From an uncultured Planococcus sp. (lineage in GTDB: Bacteria; Bacillota; Bacilli; Bacillales_A; Planococcaceae), in NCBI GenBank assembly GCA_947493585.1, contig CANLRI010000005.1, positions 1 to 64,000 on the forward strand: 64,000 nucleotides of DNA, given 5' to 3'. The notes beneath the pieces are model-generated. The model worked only from the letters and a program-made list of their open reading frames with translations. It was not told where the DNA came from and searched no databases. Positions 47,640 to 56,549 of this stretch are shown here, one piece after another (positions within the stretch are counted from its first letter, which is position 1; every line of letters starts with the position of its first letter). Made by a program: the position numbers and the translations under genes.

Positions 47640-47669
47640 AGTATACCCGACCGCCAGAAGATTAAACAA
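47640..47669 (-). promoter_or_regulatory. promoter of the small gene at 47.4 kb
   Basis: Minus strand -35 TTGTTT (complement of 47664-47669), 18-bp spacer, -10 TATACT (complement of 47640-47645). Confidence 0.45.
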
Positions 47670-47729
47670 GAAAAAATAATCTAATTTATCTGAAAATAGA
47701 CCTATCGTCATAGTTATTGGGAATATATA

Positions 47730-47760
47730 GAAAAAGCTGCCCGTTGTACGGACAGCTTTC
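47730..47760 (-). terminator. terminator after the lipoprotein gene
   Basis: AAAGCTGTCCG-loop-CGGGCAGCTTTTTC on the minus strand. Confidence 0.85.
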
Positions 47761-47765
47761 GTAAA

Positions 47766-48296
47766 TTATTGGCTTACTTCGTTGTATAGGTTTGAAGCGA
47801 CCAAGCCATTTTCTTCCAATATTTTATTGAAAACAACATCCGCTTCGGCAAATTTGTCGGCAGCCGCTTGGAAGTCTGGTGCATCAGTTCCAAGTTCTTC
47901 GATTTTCATCTCATAAGATGCAGTGATTGAAGCCAAGGCCCCGTCGATTTCTTCTTGATGATCGCTCAGCGACTCAGGCACTTCGATTGATTCGACCGCT
48001 TCCACCGCTTGTTCAGCAGATGTTGCAGCCGCTTCTTTCATCTCAGTAAATTCTGTTCCGCTTGGCAGTGTATCTTCAGCTTGGGCAATTTCAAAATCGT
48101 TCAATTGCGTATCTTCTTTATTTATCTCTTTGGAAACGGATAGATAAAATTGCATCAATTGGCTTTTGATGCTTTCTTTGCCGGGTTCCATCGTGGCAGA
48201 TCCAGATGCCGTTTCAGTTGATTCGGTAGATTGTTCGGTTCCGCATGCTGCTAGCAATAAGGCAGCCGATAGGCCGAGAGTTGTGATTTTTTTCAT
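47766..48296 (-). CDS. predicted lipoprotein of unknown function
   Basis: 176 residues. Signal peptide with lipobox LLLAAC (lipidated Cys about 18), a Ser/Thr/Glu linker to about 40, then an acidic, mostly helical domain. No motif recognised. Attached to the outer face of the membrane. GGAGGCACGAAC precedes the ATG. Stand-alone unit; neighbours give no hint of function. Confidence 0.78.
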   Translation of the reverse strand: MKKITTLGLSAALLLAACGTEQSTESTETASGSATMEPGKESIKSQLMQFYLSVSKEINKEDTQLNDFEIAQAEDTLPSGTEFTEMKEAAATSAEQAVEAVESIEVPESLSDHQEEIDGALASITASYEMKIEELGTDAPDFQAAADKFAEADVVFNKILEENGLVASNLYNEVSQ

Positions 48297-48363
48297 GTTC
48301 GTGCCTCCTGATTTTCATATCCAGCATATAATAGCATAGGCCGATTTATCCGTATAGAGAGCA

Positions 48364-48393
48364 TAAAAAAGCCGGAATTCATTGAATTCCGGC
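48364..48393 (-). terminator. terminator after the DAACS symporter gene
   Basis: GCCGGAATTC-att-GAATTCCGGC with T-run on the minus strand. Confidence 0.88.
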
Positions 48394-48398
48394 ATAAT

Positions 48399-49565
48399 TC
48401 ATGCTTTTTGAGATGTAGTGAAGCGGTCGACGATATTCGCGAGTGCGCCATCTCCCGTTACGTTGGCTGCAGTCCCGAAACTGTCCTGCGCCATGTATAG
48501 GGCGATCATCAACGCGACCATCGTTTCGTCGAAGCCGAGCATCACTTCCAGCAATCCGATGGCTGCCATAACAGCACCACCCGGAACACCAGGAGCCGCA
48601 ATCATCGTTACGCCTAGCATAAGGATGAATGGGAAGAAGTTGCCGAATGACGGCGCATCCCCTGTCAATAAAATCACGCCGATCGCACAAGTGACGAGCG
48701 TAATGGTACTGCCCGATAAATGGATCGTTGCGAACAATGGAACCGTGAAATCTGCCACACGTTCTTTGACCCCTGTTTTACGTGCTTGGCGCAAAGTCAC
48801 TGGAATGGTCGCTGCTGAAGACTGTGTGCCGAGTGCCGTGAAGTAAGCCGGCAGCATCGTGCGGATCAAAGCGAATGGATTTTTCTTGCGCAACGCTCCG
48901 GCTGTAGTGTACTGGCCTGTGAGCATGACCCAGTGCAGGACAATGATCAGGATGAAGACCACCGCGAATAGTGAAAGGATCTCCATTACAGCCCCACCGT
49001 ACGCCATGTTCGCAAAAATACCGAAGATGTGGAATGGCAATAGCGGGATTATGATGTATGAAATAACTTTTTCAATGATCTCCTGGAACTCTTCGAAAAA
49101 CGACGCCATCGTCTTGCTTCCTGTCGAAGCCATGCCGATTCCGAGCAAGAATGCCAAGATCAAGGCACTCATTACGCCGAATAATTGTGGAATTTCCAGT
49201 TCAATAAAACTTGAAGCAAGTGCGTTTGCCGGGTCATCCAAATTGTTCAGCGAACCGCCTTCCATCAAATTCGGCAAAATGGAAGAAGCTACGATAAATG
49301 CCAGGACACCTGCTACGATAGTCGATAAATAGGCGACTGCAGTCGCTAGGCCCAACAATTTACCCGACCCTTTGCCGAGCTTCGCAATACCTGGTGCAAT
49401 AAAACCGAGAATGATCAATGGCACGATAAAATTCAAGAACCCGCCGAAAATTCCTGTAAACGTAGCGAATACACGAACGAGCGCTTCTGGCGCAACAGAG
49501 CCGATGAGTACACCGAGCACGATGGCCAGCACAATCCGCGGCAGCAAACCGAATTGAAATTTCAT
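48399..49565 (-). CDS. dicarboxylate/amino acid:cation symporter (DAACS)
   Basis: 388 residues, about eight membrane helices plus two re-entrant loops. The serine-rich loop reads ALGTQSSAATIPVTLRQAR (near 250-268), and the binding helix has MIAAPGVPGGAVMAAIGLLEVM. The Gltph/SstT-type signatures are altered but clear. Na+- or H+-coupled uptake of glutamate, serine or dicarboxylate. AGGGAGGACAAG precedes the ATG. Confidence 0.87.
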   Translation of the reverse strand: MKFQFGLLPRIVLAIVLGVLIGSVAPEALVRVFATFTGIFGGFLNFIVPLIILGFIAPGIAKLGKGSGKLLGLATAVAYLSTIVAGVLAFIVASSILPNLMEGGSLNNLDDPANALASSFIELEIPQLFGVMSALILAFLLGIGMASTGSKTMASFFEEFQEIIEKVISYIIIPLLPFHIFGIFANMAYGGAVMEILSLFAVVFILIIVLHWVMLTGQYTTAGALRKKNPFALIRTMLPAYFTALGTQSSAATIPVTLRQARKTGVKERVADFTVPLFATIHLSGSTITLVTCAIGVILLTGDAPSFGNFFPFILMLGVTMIAAPGVPGGAVMAAIGLLEVMLGFDETMVALMIALYMAQDSFGTAANVTGDGALANIVDRFTTSQKA

Positions 49566-49757
49566 AATCTTGTCCTCCCTGTGAAAACAGTTGTTTATTC
49601 GTTATTATGTGAAATTACCATAGTTTTCGAAAAGCTAATAGCTTTTTACTAAATCACGTAATATTTTTATTATTTTGAAAAAATAATAAACTTCTCAAAA
49701 AGAATACTGGAAGTGTTTTATCCCTTAAATTCTGCCACTCCCAACCTGTTTTTCGGT

Positions 49758-49798
49758 ATAAAAAAACGCGATGCATTCCGCTGTGGAATGCATCGCGT
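49758..49798 (-). terminator. terminator of the metNPQ operon
   Basis: ACGCGATGCATTCC-loop-GGAATGCATCGCGT followed by TTTTT on the minus strand. Confidence 0.92.
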
Positions 49799-49807
49799 CT
49801 ATATGAT

Positions 49808-50638
49808 TTATTGTTCAACAGGGATGACAGCGCCGTCCCATTCTTCAAGGATGAAGTCTTGGATTTCTTGTGAAGTTAAGACTTCAACTAGTGCTTGGAT
49901 ATCTTCGTTTTCTTCATCGCCGGATTGAACGACGATCAAGTTGGCGTATGGAGAATCCGAACCTTCAAGCGCGATGGAATCTTCCATTGGCTTCAGGCCT
50001 GCATCGATCGCATAGTTGGCGTTGATGAAGACAGCATCGCCTTCACCAGCTTCGTACATCTGGACTAGCAGTGCCGGCTCGTAGTCTGTTTCGAACTGGA
50101 TATTTTTCTCGTTTTCAACGATGTCGCTGACTTCAGCAGTCGTTTTTTCAACTTCTTCATCCAGCTTGATCAATCCTTCTGCTTCAAGAATGGACAGCAT
50201 ACGCCCGTGCTCCGCTACTGAGTTGCTCATCAGGATCGTTCCATCTTGTGGAATTTCATCAAGTGAAGCAACGTCTTTGGAGTAAATGCCCATTGGCTCG
50301 ATATGGATTGCGCCAGCGTTGGCGAAGTCATATCCATGATCAGCAATCTGTGCTTCCAAATAAGGGATGTGTTGATAATAGTTGGCGTCCAAATCTCCTG
50401 ATTCCAAGTCTTGGTTCGGAAGAATATAATCTTGGTATGTTTCGATTTCAAGCTCAATTCCTTGTTCTGCAAGGATTGGTTTTGCCTGCTCCAGGATTTC
50501 ACCGTGTGGCACGTTCGAAGCGCCGACTGTCAAAGTGCTTGTTTCGCCTTCTGAACCGCCGCCATTGCTGTTTTCTTCAGCGCCGCAGGCTGATAATGCC
50601 AGCACAGCTGCAAATGAACCGAATACTAATTTTTTCAT
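49808..50638 (-). CDS. metQ: methionine ABC transporter substrate-binding lipoprotein
   Basis: 276 residues, NlpA/MetQ family. Signal peptide with lipobox ALSACG (Cys about 18). The mature part has LTVGASNVPHGEILEQAKPIL and LDANYYQHIPYLEAQIADHG (near 90-110). Binds D/L-methionine outside the cell. ATG 50638 chosen by GGGGAATTTTGTA; the longer upstream frame lacks a signal at its start. Third gene of the operon. Confidence 0.94.
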   Translation of the reverse strand: MKKLVFGSFAAVLALSACGAEENSNGGGSEGETSTLTVGASNVPHGEILEQAKPILAEQGIELEIETYQDYILPNQDLESGDLDANYYQHIPYLEAQIADHGYDFANAGAIHIEPMGIYSKDVASLDEIPQDGTILMSNSVAEHGRMLSILEAEGLIKLDEEVEKTTAEVSDIVENEKNIQFETDYEPALLVQMYEAGEGDAVFINANYAIDAGLKPMEDSIALEGSDSPYANLIVVQSGDEENEDIQALVEVLTSQEIQDFILEEWDGAVIPVEQ

Positions 50639-50731
50639 TACAAAATTCCCCTTTTCTTCTATTAAATGTAGTTTTATATAATGACGGGCAATGACGCCCT
50701 TTTTTAATCTCGTCAAAGCGCTAAAGACGAT

Positions 50732-51400
50732 CTAGCGTTTATCGGATCTGCTAGTTAAGAAATCACCGACAAATTGGACGGCGAAGACGATGACTAAAAT
50801 TAGGATCGTCGAGACGAGGGTTACGTCTTCACGGCTTCTTTGGAACCCATCCAAGAACGCGAGCGTTCCGAGCCCGCCAGCGCCGATGATGCCCGCCATC
50901 GCTGTATATCCAACCAAAGCGATAGCGGTTACGGTGATTCCGGAGATTAAAGCGGGTTTTGATTCAGGCAGCAGGACTTTGCGGATGATTGTCCACGTTG
51001 TCGCTCCCATCGAGCGCGCAGCTTCGATGACGCCTTTATCGATTTCTTTCAAGGCGATCAGCACCATGCGAGCATAGAACGGAGCTGCCCCGATGATCAA
51101 TGCCGGGAGTGCAGCATTCGGCCCGCGGATGCTGCCGATCAAGAATTTTGTGAACGGGATAAGCAAAATGATCAAGATGATGAAAGGGATCGAACGGAAT
51201 ATATTAACGAATGCCCCTGACAACCAGTTGACGACTTTATTTGCCCATAATTGGTTAGGTGCAGTCAAAAATAAGACAACGCCCAGTACCAGTCCGATGA
51301 TAAACGTGAACAAAGTAGACACAGCCGTCATGTAAATCGTTTCGAGCGTCGCTTCCCACATAGCTGGCCAATCAACATTCGGGAACAAAGTCTCAAGCAT
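50732..51400 (-). CDS. metP: methionine ABC transporter permease
   Basis: 222 residues, five membrane helices, MetI/MetP family. The coupling segment EAARSMGATTWTIIRKVLLPESKPALISG (within 135-165) contacts the ATPase. Overlaps metN by eight bases. (Unrelated to the NSS protein called MetP in Corynebacterium.). Confidence 0.94.
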   Translation of the reverse strand: MLETLFPNVDWPAMWEATLETIYMTAVSTLFTFIIGLVLGVVLFLTAPNQLWANKVVNWLSGAFVNIFRSIPFIILIILLIPFTKFLIGSIRGPNAALPALIIGAAPFYARMVLIALKEIDKGVIEAARSMGATTWTIIRKVLLPESKPALISGITVTAIALVGYTAMAGIIGAGGLGTLAFLDGFQRSREDVTLVSTILILVIVFAVQFVGDFLTSRSDKR

Positions 51401-52418
51401 TGCCCATCACCTCCGTTTGTACATCATGCGCACCGAGGAAGGCAAGGGCCTTTGCGATTTCATCTGCTGTCCCCTTCAGTTGAAGGATCAATGTGCCATA
51501 AGCTCCGCGCTGAGTGTGGGAGATGTTGCCGTGAACGATATTGACTTCCACTTGGTATTCCCGGATTAACTGTGTCAAGATCGGCTGTTCCGCCTGGTCC
51601 CCGACGAATATCAATTTGACCAATTGGCCTTCCGGATATTGCTCGCGCAAGTGGCGGACAGTTTCTGCTGAATCTTCCGTTTCTGTCACTTGGGCGACGA
51701 AACGCTTCGTGATATTTTCCTTCGGATGCTGGAAGACATGGAGCACTTCACCCAGTTCGACGACGCGCCCGCCTTCCATAACCGCCACGCGATGACAGAT
51801 CTTGCGGATGACGTGCATCTCATGCGTGATCAAGACGATCGTCAATCCAAGGCGCTTGTTGATGTCGACCAATAAATCCAAGATTGCATCGGTCGTTTGC
51901 GGATCAAGTGCTGATGTGGCTTCATCGCATAGAAGCACTTCCGGATCATTGGCCAGCGCACGGGCGATGCCGACGCGCTGTTTTTGCCCGCCGGAGAGCT
52001 GTGCTGGATATGCAGTTTCGCGACCTTCCAAGCCGACCAGTTCGATCAGCTCTGCAGAACGCTTGCGCCGTTCCTCTTTTCCAACTCCAGCAATCTCAAG
52101 CGGGAATTCAATGTTCTCGCGTACGGTCCGCGACCATAGCAAATTGAAATGCTGGAAAATCATGCTGACCTTTTGGCGTGCTTTGCGGAGTTTCGGCCCC
52201 GAAATTGCCGTGATGTTCTGGCCATTGATCTCAACAGAACCTTCACTTGGTTTTTCCAAACCATTTAGCAAACGGATCAAGGTACTTTTCCCCGCTCCGC
52301 TATAGCCGATAATGCCAAAAATCTCGCCAGCCGGCACTCTTAAGTCGACATGGTCGACAGCCGTCAAGCGCGCTTTGCCAGTATCAAAAACTTTTGTCAA
52401 TCCTTTTAACTCAATCAT
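51393..52418 (-). CDS. metN: methionine ABC transporter ATP-binding protein
   Basis: 341 residues, the usual MetN length. Walker A GYSGAGKST (near 38-46), signature LSGGQKQRVGIARAL (near 140-155), Walker B VLLCDEATSALD. The C-terminal NIL regulatory domain (about 265-340) binds methionine. ATG 52418 follows GGAGAGTGCC; the upstream frame runs into the riboswitch. Confidence 0.95.
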   Translation of the reverse strand: MIELKGLTKVFDTGKARLTAVDHVDLRVPAGEIFGIIGYSGAGKSTLIRLLNGLEKPSEGSVEINGQNITAISGPKLRKARQKVSMIFQHFNLLWSRTVRENIEFPLEIAGVGKEERRKRSAELIELVGLEGRETAYPAQLSGGQKQRVGIARALANDPEVLLCDEATSALDPQTTDAILDLLVDINKRLGLTIVLITHEMHVIRKICHRVAVMEGGRVVELGEVLHVFQHPKENITKRFVAQVTETEDSAETVRHLREQYPEGQLVKLIFVGDQAEQPILTQLIREYQVEVNIVHGNISHTQRGAYGTLILQLKGTADEIAKALAFLGAHDVQTEVMGNA

Positions 52419-52449
52419 GATTAGGCACTCTCCTAAATCTTTTGCTAAT

Positions 52450-52484
52450 AAAAAAGCCTTCCTGCTCAGATAAGCAGAAAGGCG
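52450..52484 (-). terminator. riboswitch-controlled terminator upstream of metN
   Basis: GCCTTTCTGCTTA-loop-GAGCAGGAAGGC followed by TTTTTT on the minus strand; expression platform of the S-box. Confidence 0.9.
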
Positions 52485-52506
52485 CATGTGTAAACACATT
52501 CAACCG

Positions 52507-52613
52507 TTCTCTCATCTTTCAAAGTTTTCACTTTGAGTGACTTGGCACCATTTCATTTTCATGACGGTTGCCGGGCTTCATCGGGCACTTCCCTCCACCT
52601 CTCTGTATAAGAG
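52507..52613 (-). promoter_or_regulatory. SAM-I riboswitch (S-box)
   Basis: Minus strand: CTCTTATACAGAGAGGTGGAGGGAA, GTGCCCGATGAAGCCCGGCAACC, AATGGTGCCAAGTC and the closing GATGAGAG are all in order and spaced as in S-box aptamers. SAM binding should allow the downstream terminator to form and shut off metNPQ. Confidence 0.95.
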
Positions 52614-52648
52614 CTACGCTATTAAGTTAATTTCAGAAATTAAATTTA

Positions 52649-52972
52649 TCATGGCTGGCTGTATTCGTCAACCGTTTTCAATTTCTCGTATAAATACGGC
52701 ACCGATTGGAAAGCATAGACCTTATCCGTCACTTTTCCGTCTCTTGAAATAAGTAAGCACGGCACACTTTCCACTTCATACAATTCCGCCACTTCCTGGA
52801 CATAATTCAAATTGGCCTTGCCCATCGGAAGGTCCGGCAGAAGTTCTTCTACCACGCCGAGCATCTTGCTGGCTACTTGGCAGGTTCCGCACATTGGCGT
52901 ATACAAATAATAAGCTGAAATCGATTGTGTGTTTTTTTCTTTCAGCCATTGTTTATGTGTCCATTCGTTCAT
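52649..52972 (-). CDS. yusE: thioredoxin-like protein (YusE)
   Basis: About 107 residues, thioredoxin fold. The redox motif CGTC lies near 28-31 (YTPMCGTCQVAS), and the cis-proline in VESVPCLLI (near 70). Function unknown. Its start lies within the last codons of yusF, so the two are coupled. Confidence 0.86.
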   Translation of the reverse strand: MNEWTHKQWLKEKNTQSISAYYLYTPMCGTCQVASKMLGVVEELLPDLPMGKANLNYVQEVAELYEVESVPCLLISRDGKVTDKVYAFQSVPYLYEKLKTVDEYSQP

Positions 52973-52973
52973 T

Positions 52974-53315
52974 CTAGTCATTCCCTGCTACTGGATTTAA
53001 GACCCGGACATCCGCTGCGATAAGCACATCGATCAGCTTCCGCAGCGGCGTCGTCGCTACTTCCTTATAGCTGCGGTCGATATGGAAATGGCGGGCTTCT
53101 GGAAATTCGCGCTTGATGAGCTTGCGCAGTTTATCGCCGGAAGCGTCCGCATCGACCAGGATGATGATATCCTGCCCTTCAAAAGGCAGCAGCATTTCCT
53201 CGAGTCTTGTAGCACTTACTGTACCATTTGTGCAAAGAATCGTCACGGGTTCTGCAATCAATGGCGCTATCCGGGTTTTGTCACTGATCCCTTCAACCAC
53301 TATCACTTTCTCCAT
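52974..53315 (-). CDS. yusF: Toprim-domain protein (YusF)
   Basis: 113 residues, a free-standing Toprim domain. The catalytic Glu is in VIVVEGISDK (near 4-13), and DADASGDKLRK (near 54-64) gives the DxD. Related to the small primase-like or ribonuclease M5-like Toprim proteins; activity unknown. Operon with yusE. Confidence 0.87.
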   Translation of the reverse strand: MEKVIVVEGISDKTRIAPLIAEPVTILCTNGTVSATRLEEMLLPFEGQDIIILVDADASGDKLRKLIKREFPEARHFHIDRSYKEVATTPLRKLIDVLIAADVRVLNPVAGND

Positions 53316-53342
53316 AAATATCCCCCCAGAAAACGATATATG

Positions 53343-53370
53343 AAAAAAAGCGCCAAAAAGAGGCGCTTTC
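53343..53370 (-). terminator. terminator after gcvH
   Basis: AAAGCGCCTC-tttt-GGCGCTTTTTTT on the minus strand, separating gcvH from yusF-yusE. Confidence 0.87.
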
Positions 53371-53375
53371 AGAAC

Positions 53376-53756
53376 TTACTCGTTTGTCATTTCTTTATAT
53401 TCGTCAGCTGACATCAATGCATTGACCTCATCTTCGGAAGGGGCTTCCACAACGACCATCCACGCTTTTTCATAAGGTGATTCGTTGACGAATTCCGGGC
53501 TGTCTTCAAGCTCAGAATTGACTTCGACGATTTTCCCGCTGATCGGCGCATACAATTCCGATACGGTTTTGACGGATTCGACGCTGCCGAATGGCTCGTC
53601 CTTTTTCAGCTCGTCGCCGACTTGCGGAAGCTCGACAAATACGATGTCTCCAAGTTCATCTTGCGCGAAATGAGTGATGCCGATACGTGCTTTGCCGTCT
53701 TCGACTTTGACCCATTCGTGTTCTTTTGAATAGCGAAGCTCTTGTGGTGTGCTCAT
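53376..53756 (-). CDS. gcvH: glycine cleavage system H protein
   Basis: 126 residues. The lipoyl-lysine lies in [20 protein letters not shown] (Lys near 64). Carries the aminomethyl group between P, T and L proteins; in Bacillus it also passes on lipoyl groups made from octanoate. The other gcv genes are not in the window. Confidence 0.95.
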   Translation of the reverse strand: MSTPQELRYSKEHEWVKVEDGKARIGITHFAQDELGDIVFVELPQVGDELKKDEPFGSVESVKTVSELYAPISGKIVEVNSELEDSPEFVNESPYEKAWMVVVEAPSEDEVNALMSADEYKEMTNE

Positions 53757-53833
53757 CCAAACCCCTCCAAATATGTAATTGACTCAATTTTAGTTTGCCA
53801 CAACCAAGGATGAAAAACAAGATGACAAACTTG

Positions 53834-54186
53834 CTAGCTCCATGTATTTGCGTAAGCATCTTCCTTGAAGCCCAGTGTCGCCTGAGAACCGTCCCAAGCG
53901 AGCGGGCGCTTGATGAGCATGCCGTCTGATGCAAGCAATTCGTATTGCTCATCTGCTGTCATTTCCGGCAGTTTTTCCTTCAACTCGAGCTCGCGGTATT
54001 TCTTGCCGCTCGTATTGAAAAACTTCTTCAGCTCGATGCCACTCGTTTCGTGGATTTCTTTCAGCTGCGCTGCAGATGGTGGGTTTTGCGATTATCGATA
54101 TAGTCGAACTCCGCGCCATTCGACTCGAGCCATTTCTTGCCTTTTTGGCAAGTCGAGCATTTCGGGTAAGCATAATACTGGATCAT
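53834..54186 (-). pseudogene. yusI: frameshifted arsenate reductase/Spx-like gene (yusI)
   Basis: Translating from ATG 54186 gives YYAYPKCSTCQKGKKWLE (CxxC near 10-13) and then stops early, after DNRKTHHLQRS. In the next frame the family continues without a gap: NPPSAAQLKEIHETSGIEL, then KKFFNTSGKKYRELELKEKL, and ends SQATLGFKEDAYANTWS. Restoring one G (CGC-G-AAAAC near 54084-54090) gives DNRENPPS and a full protein of about 118 residues. So a single-base deletion in this strain, or a sequence error. AGGAGGAG precedes the ATG. Position between gcvH and fadE matches B. subtilis yusI. Confidence 0.85.
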
Positions 54187-54658
54187 CAAATCTCCTCCTG
54201 TCTTATAAATCAAGCATATCAAAATGCTTCGGGACCGTCGACTGGAAGGGAGTTTGGGCTATGCAATAAAACAAGAAGGGTTTCTTCTTCCAGTTTTCCA
54301 GGTTGTATTCAACCTCTCAATAACTGTTTCCAGAGCTTATTGATCGCTTTCCGCGAGGCGGGAATCGAGCCTCCTCGGCTTGCTCCACTTTCGCTATGCT
54401 CAAGCGTCGCATATGAATGAACTCAGCGAAGCTTCGCTCATTCATTCTCTGCGTGGTCTCTCAAACCCTCTATACCTGCGGGAAAGATAACGTCGACCTG
54501 CGTGAGAACTTATCTTTGCGAAGTAATGCGCAGCATTATTGAGCAGGAGTTACGAGCGAACGCTTCTTCAAATACTTAGAGAGGTCATTGACTGTTGAAT
54601 GTAAAAAAGGTGGCCTTACTCACAATTAATAGCGAACCATAAACTTCTTCAACACTAT
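54187..54658. other. 470-base intergenic region with repeat-like, palindromic sequence
   Basis: No supported gene. It contains GCTTTCCGCGAGGCGGGAAT and GAGCCTCCTCGGCTTGCTCC (54347-54387), then ACCTGCGGGAAAG (54475-54487). These look like a degraded copy of the dispersed intergenic repeats common in Bacillaceae and Planococcaceae genomes. A hairpin with arms GAATGA.AGCGAAG/CTTCGCT.TCATTC lies at 54415-54446. Confidence 0.45.
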
Positions 54659-54690
54659 AAAAAAACAGGAAGGGTTTCCCCTTCCCGTTT
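54659..54690 (-). terminator. terminator of the fad operon
   Basis: ACGGGAAGGGGAAACCCTTCCTGT stem-loop followed by U-run on the minus strand. Confidence 0.87.
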
Positions 54691-54701
54691 TGTGGAATCT
54701 A

Positions 54702-56483
54702 TTAGACGACGTATTTTTCTACACTGATCAATTTTTCGGATGCTTCGCGTTTTTTCGCGATTAAGTTGTAAGGTGTGGAACGCGTCAACTTGCGGAGGGC
54801 GGACAGCATCATACGCTGGTTGTCGCCATCGATTGCTGCGATCAAGGTTTCTTTCGCATCTTTTTCGATTTCCTCCAAAGCTTCCTGGCAGAAGATCTGC
54901 GTATAGAGAAGCTTCTGCTTCGCTTTTTCTTCGCCGCTTGCGGCAATGGCTTTTTCTGTGCGCAAGACAACTGATTCCATTGCGAAGACGTTGCTGACGA
55001 TATCCGCGATGTTCACGAGCACTTCTTGTTCCGCTTCAAGTTTCTTGCCGTAAGTCTGTGCGGCAAGTCCCGCAGCGAGGATGGCGATTTTCTTGGCATT
55101 TTTCACCAATGCTTTTTCCTGTGCTAAAGCTTCTGTGCCAACCTCTTCAGGCATCATCATCAACAATTCTTCCTGCAAAGCTTGTGCATGTTGCAATAGC
55201 GGCAATTCGCCCTTCATCGCTTTGCGGAGCAATGTGCCCGGTACGAGCAGGCGGTTGATTTCGTTCGTTCCTTCGAAGATCCGGTTGATGCGGGAATCGC
55301 GGTAGATACGCTCGATTTCATATTCCTGCATAAAGCCGTAGCCGCCGTGCAACTGGACGCCTTCGTCGACAATATAGTCCAAAGTTTCCGTTCCGAAGAA
55401 TTTATTCAATGAACATTCGATGGCAAATTCAGCAATCGAATCTGCAACTAGCTTACCGTCCGCTTGCTGCTCATCCGTGAAGCCGCTCATGCGGTCTTCG
55501 AACAAGCCGACTGTGCGGTAAACCGAACTTTCAACTGCATACAATTTGGAGGCCATTGTCGCCAATTTTTCTTTTGTCAGATTGAAAGAAGAAATCGGTG
55601 TCTTGAATTGCTGGCGCTGGTTCGTGTAAGGAATGGTCAATTCCATCGCGCGCTTGGATGCGCCGATAGTGCCTACGCCAAGTTTATAGCGTCCGATGTT
55701 CAGGATGTTGAAGGCGATGATGTGTCCGCGCCCTGCTTCGCCGAGAAGATTTTCCACTGGCACTTCTGCGTCTTCTAGGATCAATGTACGCGTAGAAGAC
55801 GATTTGATGCCCATTTTCTTTTCTTCCGGCCCAACTGATACGCCCCCGAAGTCGCGCTCGACGATAAATGCCGAGAACTGTTCGCCGTCAATTTTCGCAT
55901 AGACCACGAAGACATCGGCAAATCCTGCGTTTGTGATCCATTGCTTTTCGCCGTTTAAGACGTAATGCGTACCCGCTTCGTTCAGTTTCGCAACTGTTTT
56001 CGCACCCAAAGCATCCGATCCAGAGCTTGGCTCAGTCAAGGCGTAAGCTGCGATTTTCTCGCCTGTTGCAAGAACCGGCAAGTATTTCTTTTTCTGTTCT
56101 TCGTTGCCGAATAAGACGATTGGCAACGATCCGATCCCGACGTGTGCGCCGTGCGTGATGGAGAAGCCGCCCGCTTTGGACATCTTCTCAGCAATCAAAG
56201 CTGACGCGACTTTGTCGAGCCCAAGGCCGTCGTATTGTTCCGGAACATCTGCACCAAGGAGCCCCAGTTCGCCCGCTTTTTTCAAGAGCTTAACGGAATG
56301 CTCGAATTCGTGGTTCTCCAACTTTTCGACCAAAGGCATAACTTCCGTGTTGACGTAATCCTCTGTCGTTTTGGCGATCATCTTATGCTCTTCCGTGAAA
56401 TCTTCCGGCGTGAACACACGCGATAAATCTGCATCTTCGATTAAGAAACTTCCGCCTTTGATCAATGTTTTTTCTTGTTCCAT
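54702..56483 (-). CDS. fadE: acyl-CoA dehydrogenase
   Basis: 593 residues: the standard ~390-residue acyl-CoA dehydrogenase core plus a C-terminal extension of about 180 residues, as in FadE of Bacillus. YALTEPSSGSDALGAK (near 147-162) binds FAD, LHGGYGFMQEYEIERIYRD (near 378-396) and the catalytic Glu in IFEGTNEINR (near 402-411). First oxidation step of fatty-acid breakdown. Last gene of fadN-A-E. Confidence 0.94.
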   Translation of the reverse strand: MEQEKTLIKGGSFLIEDADLSRVFTPEDFTEEHKMIAKTTEDYVNTEVMPLVEKLENHEFEHSVKLLKKAGELGLLGADVPEQYDGLGLDKVASALIAEKMSKAGGFSITHGAHVGIGSLPIVLFGNEEQKKKYLPVLATGEKIAAYALTEPSSGSDALGAKTVAKLNEAGTHYVLNGEKQWITNAGFADVFVVYAKIDGEQFSAFIVERDFGGVSVGPEEKKMGIKSSSTRTLILEDAEVPVENLLGEAGRGHIIAFNILNIGRYKLGVGTIGASKRAMELTIPYTNQRQQFKTPISSFNLTKEKLATMASKLYAVESSVYRTVGLFEDRMSGFTDEQQADGKLVADSIAEFAIECSLNKFFGTETLDYIVDEGVQLHGGYGFMQEYEIERIYRDSRINRIFEGTNEINRLLVPGTLLRKAMKGELPLLQHAQALQEELLMMMPEEVGTEALAQEKALVKNAKKIAILAAGLAAQTYGKKLEAEQEVLVNIADIVSNVFAMESVVLRTEKAIAASGEEKAKQKLLYTQIFCQEALEEIEKDAKETLIAAIDGDNQRMMLSALRKLTRSTPYNLIAKKREASEKLISVEKYVV

Positions 56484-56549
56484 TTTCCATTCCTCCCAAT
56501 TTATCGTTTATCTTGAATCCCCTGTTAATCGTATCCCCTAAAGTTCTCT

